Part shown: positions 39,046 through 47,533 of the stretch, one piece after another
Layout: the number at the start of each line of letters is the position of its first letter
Position numbering within the stretch: the first letter of the stretch is position 1
IMG/VR virus record: IMGVR_UViG_3300034073_003340
Coordinates: 124,001-188,000 of that record
Length of the DNA stretch: 64,000 nucleotides
Origin: a virus
Strand: one strand, 5' to 3'
Translations under genes and position numbers: made by a program
Notes under the pieces: generated by a model
Seen by the model: the letters and a program-made list of their open reading frames with translations, nothing else
What the model was told of the DNA's origin: nothing
Database searches by the model: none

Positions 39046-39777
39046 TCACAGTCTAAACAACACTACATCTTCTTGGAGAGTATGTCTGACTAAGATATGC
39101 TCTCCACGTTGCTCTGCGATCCAAAAGTCACCCAACATTCGTTCAAGCCTTCTGGAATTGGCAATTGCTGTTTCGTCCAAACGGGTAGCAGAGCTCATCA
39201 CAGCGTTGCTCTCATAGACGGCTTCATGGCTACCATGGTCTACTAAGACAAGCTCTACGGACACCCCTCGGGCTTCTAAGACAACTTTTTTGCCCTCGAT
39301 TGTCATATTGTCTAGGTCGCTTGGCCTGAAGAACTCAACGAGGTCTGATGACTCAGACTCTTGATCTTCTTCCAATGATACCATTCTAACATTTGCCTTG
39401 AGGTTATCATCAGTAACCGGAAGGATATCCTCTACTCCATAAATCTGACTTTTCCACGACGAGATTCCAGTTAGACCTTTGAGACTACCTAGGGTATCCA
39501 GTAGCTTTTTGGGAAACTCCTCGTCTCTTAGAAATTCAATAAAGACCACATAATATCCATCCTCATTTGGCGCAGGACTAACATCAGTATCTAATATGGA
39601 AGAAGCACCCTTTTGGATAAAACGGTTCAAGTCCTGGCTGGGTTCACGATCTAGAACATAGAAGGCAACCACGATACTGTCGTCGTCTAGTTTGCTTTCA
39701 TATTCATCAACGGAAATCATTGGAAGAACTAGTTCTTCCAAATCATTTTCCTTAAGACCTTCAAACAGATTGGACAT
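39046..39777 (-). CDS. Unknown acidic 243-residue protein
   Basis: Begins MSNLFEGLKENDLEELVLPM. Alternating strands and helices: SIVVAFYVLDREPSQDL, YYVVFIEFLRDEEFP, KKVVLEARGVSVELVLVDHG. ATG overlaps the upstream stop (TAATG). No family recognised. May form a complex with the co-transcribed acidic protein at 39777. Confidence 0.55.
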   Translation of the reverse strand: MSNLFEGLKENDLEELVLPMISVDEYESKLDDDSIVVAFYVLDREPSQDLNRFIQKGASSILDTDVSPAPNEDGYYVVFIEFLRDEEFPKKLLDTLGSLKGLTGISSWKSQIYGVEDILPVTDDNLKANVRMVSLEEDQESESSDLVEFFRPSDLDNMTIEGKKVVLEARGVSVELVLVDHGSHEAVYESNAVMSSATRLDETAIANSRRLERMLGDFWIAEQRGEHILVRHTLQEDVVLFRL

Positions 39778-40313
39778 TAAGGTTCTCCAGTTTCATCATC
39801 TGTGCTGTTATCGCTATCCTTGACAAAGGCATCAGCGTCATCAATATTTTCGTCACGTGCGTCGCTTACATCTTCAACATCGACGATTTCATCGTCAACA
39901 TGAATTTCTAGATCGGAATCGTCCAGCTCTTCAATAAATCGGCGTGGTATCTGGACCTCTAGTAACCAAATGTCTTTTTGTTCCATTTTGGGTTTGCGAG
40001 TCGCTGGTTCATAGTCGTCTGGTGACTCTATTTCTACAGCGGTTTCTTCCTTGGCGCGACGATATGTAACCTTTACCCCATGGCGGATCAAACGCTCGGC
40101 CCCTGCGGGATCAGGCATCTGCTCATAATCATATTTGAGAGTCATAGACACCCAATATCTTCTGATTTCTGGACCGTCTACGACCTCGCCTTCAAACCAG
40201 TTTTTGAATACATAGATGTCAAGAGAATCTATAAAATCCTCCATCTGTATCAATACATCAGTCAAACTTGTTGAATCAGATAGACGCTTGAATAGTTGGG
40301 GATTTTCAGGCAT
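39777..40313 (-). CDS. Unknown acidic 178-residue protein
   Basis: Start at 40313 (MPENPQLFKRLSDSTSL) with GAGGAG 5 nt upstream; the 13-residue longer frame is unlikely. Beta-rich middle (VFKNWFEGEVVDGPEI, YWVSMTLKYDYEQM) and a very acidic C-terminus (D/E runs). Coupled to the next gene. Function unknown. Confidence 0.55.
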   Translation of the reverse strand: MPENPQLFKRLSDSTSLTDVLIQMEDFIDSLDIYVFKNWFEGEVVDGPEIRRYWVSMTLKYDYEQMPDPAGAERLIRHGVKVTYRRAKEETAVEIESPDDYEPATRKPKMEQKDIWLLEVQIPRRFIEELDDSDLEIHVDDEIVDVEDVSDARDENIDDADAFVKDSDNSTDDETGEP

Positions 40314-40356
40314 AGGTGTCTCCTCGTATCCATTACTTATCACTCGCCACAAATCG

Positions 40357-40363
40357 CTAAATA
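40357..40363 (+). promoter_or_regulatory. CTAAATA late-type motif
   Basis: Plus strand CTAAATAGG 29 nt upstream of ATG 40393. Confidence 0.35.
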
Positions 40364-40392
40364 GGAGTTAGGACATAAGACTGGAGGCTGTC

Positions 40393-40845
40393 ATGCGTCT
40401 ATGGGAACTATTCAGTGAACTTGGTGAAAAAAGCCTAGGCGCTATTGAAAAGGAACTAGATTCCAAGGATTATCAGCCACGAGCTAAGGTTCTTGCCAAT
40501 AAGCCAGTGGTTGACTTAGATCTGTCCAGTCCTCATCTACAGCAAAGAGTCCAGCAGAGAGGAAAAACCGCCGGTATAACTCCGGATGAGATCGAAGATC
40601 TGCTACATCGCGGCAGAGAAAAATACAAAATAGAAATAGGTTCAGCTTCCCGCCAAGATCAATTTGGTGGGCACATCAATTTCTTTGATCCTGAAACCAA
40701 ATTATTGATTCCAACAATAATCAAACCAAACCCAAAGTGTAAGCCTAACTCGCGCGGAAAGATCACATGCGACACAGTAGATGGCCCAGCACCGAAGAAC
40801 TCTCTGATTGCTAAGACCGTTCTTCGTAAAGGGGTTCCTGACTGA
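40393..40845 (+). CDS. Unknown 150-residue protein starting MRLWELFSE
   Basis: N-terminal MRLWELFSELGEKS is a short helix. The C-terminal domain (HLQQRVQQRGKTAGITPDEI, INFFDPETKLLIPTIIKPNP, LIAKTVLRKG) has the strand order of small RNase-like folds, but no catalytic set is certain. GGAGG is 5 nt upstream of ATG. Late-type motif upstream suggests late expression, possibly a virion-packaged protein. Confidence 0.5.
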   Translation: MRLWELFSELGEKSLGAIEKELDSKDYQPRAKVLANKPVVDLDLSSPHLQQRVQQRGKTAGITPDEIEDLLHRGREKYKIEIGSASRQDQFGGHINFFDPETKLLIPTIIKPNPKCKPNSRGKITCDTVDGPAPKNSLIAKTVLRKGVPD

Positions 40846-41563
40846 CCTGCTCCAAAGGCGCCACTACTGGCTTTGGAGTGAAACCACCGGCTGATGAACG
40901 ATCAAGTTCCAACATCACTTCATTGATATCTTCAATAGCCAGATCGTGGAATGCGGTCCAATTGGCTTCCAGCACCTTTGCGTACGGCGTATCGGGATCT
41001 TCTATCTTAAAAATACCTCGATCTGCCAAGAGTATAATCAGTTGCTGATCTCTGGCATCCATACTTTCAAGACGAGCATCTTGCTCCATTAGAGCAGCCA
41101 GACTCTTGCCTATTCTGTTCCAACGAGTCCGTATGGTAGACCGCACATCAGTCCATGACTTAGCCAGCTGGTTAGTGCGATTTTGCCATTCTTTTAGCTT
41201 AATCTGATATGAACGATCCTGCGCGTTCTTTTCTTCACTAACCTGACGTTCATGTTTGCGAGCCTTTTCAAGCTCGTCGTCGAGAACCAGCTTTGCCACC
41301 ATCAGGAATTTTTTGTAAAAGTGATGAAGAATCGGATAATTCTCCATCTCACGATATGCCGCCTCCTGGAGAACTTTGAACTCAAAGCCTCGTAGGCCAA
41401 ATTCTGCCGCCGTGCTATCCAGAGGATGGGTGGGGTAAGACCAGGGCTTGGGCTCTGGCTTTTCGATCTTATTGAGACGTTCCTCGATATCAGAGGCACC
41501 GAACTTGAGTCGCCCGGATATCTCTCTTAATAGGTTTTCATCTAGATAGGATTTACGCGGCAT
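40811..41563 (-). CDS. Coiled-coil protein (250 aa)
   Basis: Start at 41563 (MPRKSYLDENLLREISG). Long charged helix (DELEKARKHERQVSEEKNAQ, IKLKEWQNRTNQLAKSW), proline-rich ends. Overlaps the upstream gene by 11 nt. 3' end overlaps the convergent 40393 gene by 35 nt. Unknown; possibly structural. Confidence 0.55.
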   Translation of the reverse strand: MPRKSYLDENLLREISGRLKFGASDIEERLNKIEKPEPKPWSYPTHPLDSTAAEFGLRGFEFKVLQEAAYREMENYPILHHFYKKFLMVAKLVLDDELEKARKHERQVSEEKNAQDRSYQIKLKEWQNRTNQLAKSWTDVRSTIRTRWNRIGKSLAALMEQDARLESMDARDQQLIILLADRGIFKIEDPDTPYAKVLEANWTAFHDLAIEDINEVMLELDRSSAGGFTPKPVVAPLEQVSQEPLYEERS

Positions 41564-42062
41564 CAACCCGTCCGTAAATGACATCACCCTTACGTTGACC
41601 GCCGAGTTTGAAATAAACTAGCTCTGCTCGGAAATCCTTGAGAGCATCGGTCTTGGTTTCCAGCAGCAGATCGATATAACGCATCTCAATGCTGCCCTTA
41701 TTCAGCATGGCTCGATAATACTCGATAGTGGCGCGGTAATCAGGCTTTTGAGACTTGTTGTCCCAAAGGATACCAGCTTGAAGCGTCTGGAACGCATAAG
41801 TGCCAGTTTCGTTGAGGATCTTTTTAACAATCCAAAGACCATTCTCCATGACCGGCTTCTGGACGCTAACAAACGGTTTGAATGAACCCTGTGATGAGAT
41901 TTCAGCCTCGTAAATCTCGTAGGCAATTTCCTCGGGGGAATCGTCCTCTACGAGATCCTTGATCTTTTCCATATCGATCAAGATGTTCTTCTTGCCAGAA
42001 GCAATAGTCTCGAACATCTGGTGTTCGCGGGCGAAGGGCATATAGTGTGATTCGTTGCTCAT
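41553..42062 (-). CDS. Unknown 169-residue protein with leaderless promoter
   Basis: Start at 42062 (MSNESHYMPFAREHQMFETI). Contains an acidic helix (DMEKIKDLVEDDSPEEIAYE) and a C-terminal strand pair. The predicted transcription start coincides with ATG. Not recognised. The longer frame starting with TTG at 42101 would lie inside the promoter. Confidence 0.6.
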   Translation of the reverse strand: MSNESHYMPFAREHQMFETIASGKKNILIDMEKIKDLVEDDSPEEIAYEIYEAEISSQGSFKPFVSVQKPVMENGLWIVKKILNETGTYAFQTLQAGILWDNKSQKPDYRATIEYYRAMLNKGSIEMRYIDLLLETKTDALKDFRAELVYFKLGGQRKGDVIYGRVDAA

Positions 42063-42069
42063 GTGGGTA

Positions 42070-42097
42070 TTTGTAACAGGTGTGATTGTTCTGTCAA
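42070..42097 (-). promoter_or_regulatory. Sigma70-like promoter 7 nt before ATG 42062
   Basis: Minus strand TTGACA (RC of 42092-42097), spacer 16, TACAAA (RC of 42070-42075). It lies immediately after the phoH terminator's U-tract. Confidence 0.6.
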
Positions 42098-42099
42098 CC

Positions 42100-42139
42100 A
42101 AAAAAAAAAAGTGGGCCCGACACCTCTGCCGAACCCACC
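42100..42139 (-). terminator. Intrinsic terminator after phoH
   Basis: GTGGG...CCCAC stem with inner CGGC/GTCG pairing, followed on the minus strand by 11 T. The best classical terminator on this strand. Confidence 0.85.
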
Positions 42140-42162
42140 CTCAGAATTACAGGATATGCTCT

Positions 42163-42969
42163 TTAGATGTTTGCCTTGTCTCCGTAGATGCCAAGAAGTT
42201 CCTTGACGACTGGATGACGTTCAACATCGCCGCGTTCGAATTGAATAACATCAATATGCTTTGATCCCTGGAAACGCTTTAGAAAATCAGCGAGACCATT
42301 ATCTACTCCACGGTCACTCTGAGCAAGGTCACCAGTGACCACCATCTGCGAGCCTTCGCCAATACGGGTTAGGATCGAGAGTAGCGAGTTAGGGGTCGTG
42401 CCCTGGGCTTCATCTACTAGAATATAGGCATTCTTAAAAGTTCGACCACGAATGAACGCGATCGGAACCATTTCAATGATATTTTCTTCCAACATGACCT
42501 GAATTTCAGCCGCGTTGTAGAACTCTGCGAATACGTCCAGGACTGGCATCATCCAAGGAGTCATCTTCTTCAAGATGTCACCTGGGAGGTAACCAATATC
42601 CTTGTCGTCAACTGCGACGTTTGGACGTGTGATAACAATCTTCTCAACTAAGCCTGCCTTAAAACATTTGATGGCATGAAGGGTTGCGAGGAGAGTTTTA
42701 CCGGTACCTGCTGGGCCAACCGCAAACGTAACATACTTGGAAGGATCCTCTAAACTTGCCACCAGATTTTCCTGGTTCAAGTTGCGAGGGATAATGTCAA
42801 CGCGCTGCTTCTTTGGCTTTTGAGGGAAGTTTAGCTCAATAACATTCGAGGTGCGATCCTGTTGATTATATCGACCTGAACCTCGGGCACCTGGGGTAGC
42901 ACCAAAGCTGTTACGGTCATTTCTAGGATTGGCGCGATTTGCGCCTTTAGCACGGGGTTGTCTAGCCAC
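42163..42969 (-). CDS. phoH: PhoH-like ATPase
   Basis: 268 residues. A basic, low-complexity N-terminus of about 45 residues (R/N/G) precedes the PhoH domain: FAVGPAGTGKTLLATLHAI (Walker A), RPNVAVDDKDIGYLPGD, AYILVDEAQGTTPNS (Walker B DEAQ) and VVTGDLAQSD. P-loop NTPase common in large phages; the helicase-like core may act on RNA or in stress response. An intrinsic terminator follows. Confidence 0.92.
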   Translation of the reverse strand: MARQPRAKGANRANPRNDRNSFGATPGARGSGRYNQQDRTSNVIELNFPQKPKKQRVDIIPRNLNQENLVASLEDPSKYVTFAVGPAGTGKTLLATLHAIKCFKAGLVEKIVITRPNVAVDDKDIGYLPGDILKKMTPWMMPVLDVFAEFYNAAEIQVMLEENIIEMVPIAFIRGRTFKNAYILVDEAQGTTPNSLLSILTRIGEGSQMVVTGDLAQSDRGVDNGLADFLKRFQGSKHIDVIQFERGDVERHPVVKELLGIYGDKANI

Positions 42970-43014
42970 TTTCGACCTCCATGTTGGAGTTGGTGTTTAC
43001 GGGCTGCTCGAAAG

Positions 43015-43021
43015 TATTTAA
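43015..43021 (-). promoter_or_regulatory. TTAAATA late-type motif upstream of phoH
   Basis: Minus strand TTAAATACT about 46 nt upstream of ATG 42969; a weaker match and longer distance than others. Confidence 0.3.
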
Positions 43022-43058
43022 GCCAGATGGAAAGTGGAAACCTGGTAGTTAATCATAA

Positions 43059-43091
43059 CTGGAGCGGATACTAAATAGTGAACCGCTCCAG
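43059..43091 (-). terminator. Hairpin after the HAD gene
   Basis: CTGGAGCGG (43059-43067) pairs with CCGCTCCAG (43083-43091), 21 nt beyond the HAD stop. The loop carries CTAAATA on the plus strand. Confidence 0.55.
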
Positions 43092-43112
43092 TGCTTTTTG
43101 TAATAAAGTTAC

Positions 43113-43715
43113 TCAGACCAGAACTGGTCCCTTGACGTGGGCGTAGATATCATGCCAATCATCAACTCTCGTGACACCCGGTATGTTATGACCATCCCTT
43201 ATATTGTGCTGATAGTTGATGAGAAAACTTTGATGGCCAACCTCCGCACCATCTATTGCGTGACGGGCCTTGTCTTCAACCCAGATAGTAGGATGATATC
43301 GGGCTAGGTAGGGACGTTTACTCTCTGAGAGTCCCACACAATGGAGGGTATCAAATACACCATAGCCAAAGACTTCCTCTAAGTTCTTCCAACGACCCAA
43401 ATAGGTTTCCCGGTCAGTTGCGCAAGCTGTAATAGCCACAAAGCTATAGCCGTCCTGGTAAAACTTGTGAACATTTTCTACCACTCCTGGAAGTGGCTTA
43501 AAGGAAGTCCAAAACTCAGGATTGCCGTTGAAGATTCTAACCATGTCCCGTGATTCTTCGAGACTACATCCTAGCCAAGCTTCAATATGCCAATGGTCTT
43601 GTAGTTCACCCGGTGTGTCACGATATTCAGGGTAGGTTTCACGAATCCATTCTGCGAACGGGGTAGCCCAATCAAAAAGGACTTCGTCACAGTCAGTTAA
43701 TATTACTTTCGACAT
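43113..43715 (-). CDS. HAD-superfamily hydrolase (200 aa)
   Basis: Motif I VILTDCDEVLFDW (DxD), motif II AITACATDRETY, acidic motif TIWVEDKARHAIDGA. A cap-like helical insert with aromatic residues is present. Likely a 5'-nucleotidase-type phosphatase. Start overlaps the upstream gene by 23 nt. Sits next to dCMP deaminase, suggesting nucleotide metabolism. Confidence 0.78.
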   Translation of the reverse strand: MSKVILTDCDEVLFDWATPFAEWIRETYPEYRDTPGELQDHWHIEAWLGCSLEESRDMVRIFNGNPEFWTSFKPLPGVVENVHKFYQDGYSFVAITACATDRETYLGRWKNLEEVFGYGVFDTLHCVGLSESKRPYLARYHPTIWVEDKARHAIDGAEVGHQSFLINYQHNIRDGHNIPGVTRVDDWHDIYAHVKGPVLV

Positions 43716-44088
43716 CTACAGCCTCCTGAGGAGTTTTGAAACGTTCAACAAACGTTCTAACACGATCCATGTTTGAAGGATCCTTTTGAATCCATGTTGC
43801 GAGAGCAGATTTGATTTCATTGTAATGACGAGAAACAAAAGTCTGAATCAGATCAGCATCATTGATACTGGCGTCACGTGACTTGACTACCTTGTTTTCA
43901 AAGATATCAATCACAAGTTCTGCGTGCTGTAGTTGACGATCAGAAACTCGATCACAGATGATCATGTTTTCAATAGGTTCCCACTGGGCAGATTCCATAA
44001 ATCCCGGAGTGTTACTCTTTTGGCCGGCCGCCAAGACATAGGTATAGGTAATGACCATAAAGGGCCGATTGCGTAGGTATTTAGACAT
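43693..44088 (-). CDS. Unknown 131-residue protein
   Basis: Start at 44088 (MSKYLRNRPFMVITYTYVLA) with GAGGAA upstream. A hydrophobic strand is followed by helices (DLIQTFVSRHYNEIKSALAT, MDRVRTFVERFKT). Overlaps both the deaminase end and the HAD start. Not recognised. Confidence 0.6.
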   Translation of the reverse strand: MSKYLRNRPFMVITYTYVLAAGQKSNTPGFMESAQWEPIENMIICDRVSDRQLQHAELVIDIFENKVVKSRDASINDADLIQTFVSRHYNEIKSALATWIQKDPSNMDRVRTFVERFKTPQEAVDVESNIN

Positions 44089-44545
44089 TTGGTTCCTCAA
44101 AATTCTCGTAGGGGATTTCAACCCATTCTACATTTGCTTCTTCAAATCGTTTGCGACTCTCGGTGAGAATTGGCTCCCATCGATCAGCTTTATCGGGAGG
44201 GCAGGTTGGAGCCACAACCCTCTTGATACCGGCCTGGATCATATGCGGGGCGCATCTGTCACAACATAAAAGAGGCCAGAGAAATAAGGTATTCCCCCTT
44301 ACACTATCATGAGCGTTCAGAACCGCATTCATCTCAGCATGAATCATATGGCTATATTTGATATCTCGATTATTGAGACGCTCATCAGTATCTTCAATAC
44401 CTCGGGGAAAGCCGTTATATCCAATGCTGGCTACACTATTATCAGGTCTTACTAAAACCGCACCTACTTGCGTGCTAGGATCTTTGCTCCAAGTAGAAAC
44501 GAGACGAGCTAATTCAATATATCTGATATCCCACTTATCACTCAT
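44081..44545 (-). CDS. dCMP deaminase
   Basis: Zinc-dependent cytidine-deaminase fold: HAEMNAVL (His and catalytic Glu) and LLCCDRCAPHM (Cys pair of PCxxC type, here CCxxC). N-terminal QVGAVLVRPDN and GYNGFPRG match the dCMP branch. Supplies dUMP for dTTP synthesis. 154 residues, a normal length. Start overlaps the clamp-loader stop (ATGA). Confidence 0.92.
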   Translation of the reverse strand: MSDKWDIRYIELARLVSTWSKDPSTQVGAVLVRPDNSVASIGYNGFPRGIEDTDERLNNRDIKYSHMIHAEMNAVLNAHDSVRGNTLFLWPLLCCDRCAPHMIQAGIKRVVAPTCPPDKADRWEPILTESRKRFEEANVEWVEIPYENFEEPNV

Positions 44546-45480
44546 AGTTGACTGAGCTCAACAATGGTGGCCGCCAGATTAATCTCCGCATCAGCACAGA
44601 TAGCATGATTACGAAGGCCACGAGCAATGATAACAACCGCTGCGCTTTGAGTTCCTTCGTCATCACTGAATAGTCCAAGGTTCTTATAAAGGAACTTGTA
44701 GATCTCCTCGTAGTCGTTGATATCGGCATTGCTGACGATCATTTTACGAGCTTCAGTAAATCGTTTGGCTTTGAATAATTCAACTACGCCTTCCATATAA
44801 TTCAGGCTAGTAGCACTCGCTTCCTTTAGGGGAGACAGCTTGCCACCAAACGTATGCTGGTCAAGAAGATTGATACATTTTCGGAGATCAGGATAGGTAT
44901 TTGTCACATACGCTTCGAGATCGTTTATGTCATATGTGACATTTTCAGCAGCCAAGATTTCTAATGCTCTACCAAAAAAGCTTTCCATGTCGAGCGTATC
45001 AAAATGGATGCCCTGCATACGAGAATGAAGTGCGCTAATGATTTTGTGAGGCAGATTACAGGTGATAATGAAACGAACGCTTTCAGCGAATCTTTCCATT
45101 TCATTACGTAAGATCGCCTGGGCGTTCTGAGATAGGTAATCACCTTCATCAAGGAGAACTACCTTATAATCACCATTTGGATAAGTGGAACAAAAATTGA
45201 TAATGGTATCCCTCACGTCGTCAACACTGTTATTGCGCGATCCGTTGAGCTCCAAGATGTCATACTTGCTCACATTCAGTTCATTGAGCAAAAGCTTTGC
45301 CAGTGTAGTCTTACCAACTCCCGGTGATCCACTCAGCAATAGATGAGGAAAGGGAATAGCTTTACCTTCAGGGTTTTTGACCCAGTTTTCAATCTGAGCC
45401 CGAATAGAATCGTTTTTGAACACGTATCCTTCAAGAGTCTTTGGCCGATACTTTTCAACCCACAAATCGGGTGAACTCAT
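44542..45480 (-). CDS. Clamp-loader ATPase subunit (T4 gp44-like)
   Basis: 312 residues from ATG 45480. DLWVEKYRPKTLEGYV at the N-terminus, Walker A LLSGSPGVGKTTLAKLLL, Walker B KVVLLDEGDYLS, sensor FIITCNLPHKI and an arginine finger region ALHSRMQGIHF. Loads the phage sliding clamp. A gp62-like partner is not identified in this window. GGAAG precedes ATG. Confidence 0.92.
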   Translation of the reverse strand: MSSPDLWVEKYRPKTLEGYVFKNDSIRAQIENWVKNPEGKAIPFPHLLLSGSPGVGKTTLAKLLLNELNVSKYDILELNGSRNNSVDDVRDTIINFCSTYPNGDYKVVLLDEGDYLSQNAQAILRNEMERFAESVRFIITCNLPHKIISALHSRMQGIHFDTLDMESFFGRALEILAAENVTYDINDLEAYVTNTYPDLRKCINLLDQHTFGGKLSPLKEASATSLNYMEGVVELFKAKRFTEARKMIVSNADINDYEEIYKFLYKNLGLFSDDEGTQSAAVVIIARGLRNHAICADAEINLAATIVELSQL

Positions 45481-45525
45481 ATTTCTACTTCCTTGTGATC
45501 TAGGATTTTGCTTTTGCTGAAGTTC

Positions 45526-45555
45526 ATAATAGGTTAAAAGGAGGTAATACGTCAA
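45526..45555 (-). promoter_or_regulatory. Sigma70-like promoter upstream of clamp loader
   Basis: Minus strand TTGACG (RC of 45550-45555), spacer 18, TATTAT (RC of 45526-45531), about 45 nt upstream of ATG 45480. The rest of the gap to 45692 shows only a GTCAAC/GTTGAC hairpin. Confidence 0.5.
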
Positions 45556-45692
45556 TTTAGACGTGACACCTATTTTCTTTCCTATGATGCGTTGTCTGGG
45601 TCAACGTATAGTTGACTAGTCATGAAGCGCCGAGATCGATCTTGATGCTCTATGACGCTCTCTGGGCTTTGTAGGGTTTAGATTACAGTAGC

Positions 45693-45971
45693 TCAAGTCC
45701 ACCGTAGAATGAACATTCGAGCTTGTTTCTTTGTATGGAAGAAAAACGCATGGGAAGTATTGAGTTGCCAAGGACGATGGTCCCAAGGGAAGTCTTCAGA
45801 AACATCCTCGGCGATACGACGGACTTTATCACCAATGGTTTCTTGTATCCATTGTAAGACGTCTGATTCTAATCTATATGTTGGAACACCTGAATGGGTG
45901 ACTTGGAATATAGGAGAGTTGTGAGGGATACAGACTACCCATTTATCACGAACTCTGACAATTTCAATCAA
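45693..45971 (-). CDS. FKL-family protein, TTG start (92 aa)
   Basis: Strand KWVVCIPHNSPIFQVT, helix SDVLQWIQETIGD, terminal FHTKKQARMFILRWT, in which K-L is replaced by I-L. TTG at 45971 overlaps the previous stop. Last of a minus-strand run of four. Function unknown. Confidence 0.65.
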   Translation of the reverse strand: MIEIVRVRDKWVVCIPHNSPIFQVTHSGVPTYRLESDVLQWIQETIGDKVRRIAEDVSEDFPWDHRPWQLNTSHAFFFHTKKQARMFILRWT

Positions 45972-46242
45972 TGCTATATGCCAATTTGAATGTCATAGCA
46001 TCACGCTTGCTCTTAAAATAGAACGACCCTGCCAGAATGTTTTTGTAGGAAAATCGGCCATGAATCATGGCTCCCTTACACCATTCAACTGCTTCTTCCC
46101 GGCGATTGATATAACCAGACCATGAATGGTATGTTCCACCCCATGCGTTGGTTTCTATTGCCCTGTCAGATGGCCGATTGGGAAAAGCTATCTGGTGCCA
46201 TTCACTTTCCATTTTAGGGTTATATTCTCGAAATTGTCCCAT
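45964..46242 (-). CDS. FKL-family protein (92 aa)
   Basis: MGQFREYNPKMESEWHQIAF start overlaps the upstream stop (TAATG), with GGGTG of the upstream last codons as Shine-Dalgarno. Helix EEAVEWCKGAM and end FKSKRDAMTFKLAYSID. Function unknown. Confidence 0.68.
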   Translation of the reverse strand: MGQFREYNPKMESEWHQIAFPNRPSDRAIETNAWGGTYHSWSGYINRREEAVEWCKGAMIHGRFSYKNILAGSFYFKSKRDAMTFKLAYSID

Positions 46243-46559
46243 TACACCCAGCGTAGTTTGTATTCAATGGCATCTGAAGAATTTGTAAATGTTGTGAATA
46301 TCCTATAGACTCTGGATTCGAATCCATCAACTTCATTTTGAAGAGTGTCATATTTTATATCATGAACTATGTGGCTCTGAGCCAGCCACAATACTCTTTC
46401 TTTGAATATCCCATGGCGGAAATAATCATCTTCTTCGATAATAGAGACAAAGTCAGTGGTGTTGATAGGCTCAAAAGTCTGAACCAAGGATATAGGGAAG
46501 CGAAGCTTAGATAGCCAATTGCGTGGTGATTGGTCAGGTAGAATAGGTCCGGATCGCAT
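46242..46559 (-). CDS. FKL-family protein (105 aa)
   Basis: Strand KLRFPISLVQTFEPI, a longer helical middle with KERVLWLAQS, and terminal FTNSSDAIEYKLRWV. Starts 3 nt after the previous stop. Function unknown. Confidence 0.68.
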   Translation of the reverse strand: MRSGPILPDQSPRNWLSKLRFPISLVQTFEPINTTDFVSIIEEDDYFRHGIFKERVLWLAQSHIVHDIKYDTLQNEVDGFESRVYRIFTTFTNSSDAIEYKLRWV

Positions 46560-46562
46560 GAT

Positions 46563-46775
46563 TTAACCAAAAGTGAGTTTGAATATCAAAGCATCTACTT
46601 TATGATAGAATTCAACGGTCAGAACACTACAATCAGTCTCACAGTGTCCTCTATGAAACCATTCGTAAGTTTTAATCTTGGATCTTTGATAACAAATGTA
46701 GTCATTCATAGACTCAAAATGGTCGTGGTCCCTAACAACCACGACCATTTTAAATGGATCAGAGGGGGTATTCAT
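46563..46775 (-). CDS. FKL-family protein nested with the GroES end (70 aa)
   Basis: Start at 46775 (MNTPSDPFKMVVVVRDHD), overlapping the co-chaperonin end by 17 nt. Strand MVVVVRDHDHF, helix FESMNDYICYQ and terminal FYHKVDALIFKLTFG. An earlier in-frame start (46832) would lie deep inside the co-chaperonin and is rejected. Function unknown. Confidence 0.65.
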   Translation of the reverse strand: MNTPSDPFKMVVVVRDHDHFESMNDYICYQRSKIKTYEWFHRGHCETDCSVLTVEFYHKVDALIFKLTFG

Positions 46776-47103
46776 CCGAAACGCCAAGAATACCTTCAAT
46801 GTCCACTCTCTGAACATAAAAGATTTCTTCATCTGAACCCTCTGGAATAGCAGTTTCTACCCCATAGGTCCATCGACCATGCTCTACCAGAATCCACTGA
46901 CCTGGTTTGAGTTCATCCTGTTCAGGACCAACTTTCCAAACTTGACACCAACGTGGACGAATTCCTCTATCCTTACCATTGTCGTCAAGAATGATTAGGC
47001 CACCTTTGGTGATTTTGTCACCCTTTTCCATATTAACCACTAGCACGTGATTTTTAATAGGACGAATGTCGCCTCTGATTTTTGTGAAAATTGTTGCTGG
47101 CAT
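46759..47103 (-). CDS. GroES/gp31-like co-chaperonin
   Basis: 114 residues. IRPIKNHVLVVNMEKGDKIT, TKGGLIILDDN, WCQVWKVGPEQDELKPGQWI and LVEHGRWTYGVE follow the GroES fold with the mobile loop around KGGLIIL. T4 gp31 replaces GroES with GroEL to fold the major head protein, so a head-assembly role is expected. GGAGA is 5 nt before ATG. First gene of the small-protein run. Confidence 0.85.
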   Translation of the reverse strand: MPATIFTKIRGDIRPIKNHVLVVNMEKGDKITKGGLIILDDNGKDRGIRPRWCQVWKVGPEQDELKPGQWILVEHGRWTYGVETAIPEGSDEEIFYVQRVDIEGILGVSDEYPL

Positions 47104-47129
47104 GTTTGTCTCCGGTTACACCGAAGTCC

Positions 47130-47501
47130 TTAATCTTTGCTATCATTTACCAAGCGACGACCTTTTTTGGGAAGGACTCCCTGAGGCGCGTCTGTTTCTG
47201 CTTTGGGTTCTTCAACCTTTCCAGTTAAACGGCTGACTGCCTGTTCTGGTGTTTCAAAGCGATCAGGAACGGCTGGCTTGAGCGAAACTGGCATAGCAGC
47301 CATTGGGTTTCTATTATGATAGTCACGAGCAATCTGTTCTCTGCGGACTTCGATCTGTCCGTTAGGACCAATGATATCGCCTCTAGCATTCATTCTGCCA
47401 TTCCCAATTGCGCGAGAATCTTCATTCTGGGCTCGTAGAGCATCCATATCGATTACACGCCCGCGCATAGACGTGGTTGGTTTTTTGAAGTTGCGAGCCA
47501 T
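47130..47501 (-). CDS. Unknown basic, low-complexity protein (123 aa)
   Basis: Begins MARNFKKPTTSMRGRVIDMD. Highly charged and probably unstructured, with RMNARGDIIGPNGQIEVRRE in the middle and KKGRRLVNDSKD at the end. TATAAATA lies 33 nt upstream, so late expression is likely. Possibly a head or neck component; not recognised. Confidence 0.6.
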   Translation of the reverse strand: MARNFKKPTTSMRGRVIDMDALRAQNEDSRAIGNGRMNARGDIIGPNGQIEVRREQIARDYHNRNPMAAMPVSLKPAVPDRFETPEQAVSRLTGKVEEPKAETDAPQGVLPKKGRRLVNDSKD

Positions 47502-47533
47502 ATTATGCTCCTCCTGGTTACGACCTGTTGTTT

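Noticed and set aside
45600-45650. 13-codon minus ORF MTSQLYVDPDNAS in the gap upstream of the clamp loader
   Set aside because: No ribosome site, too short and no coupling to a neighbour.
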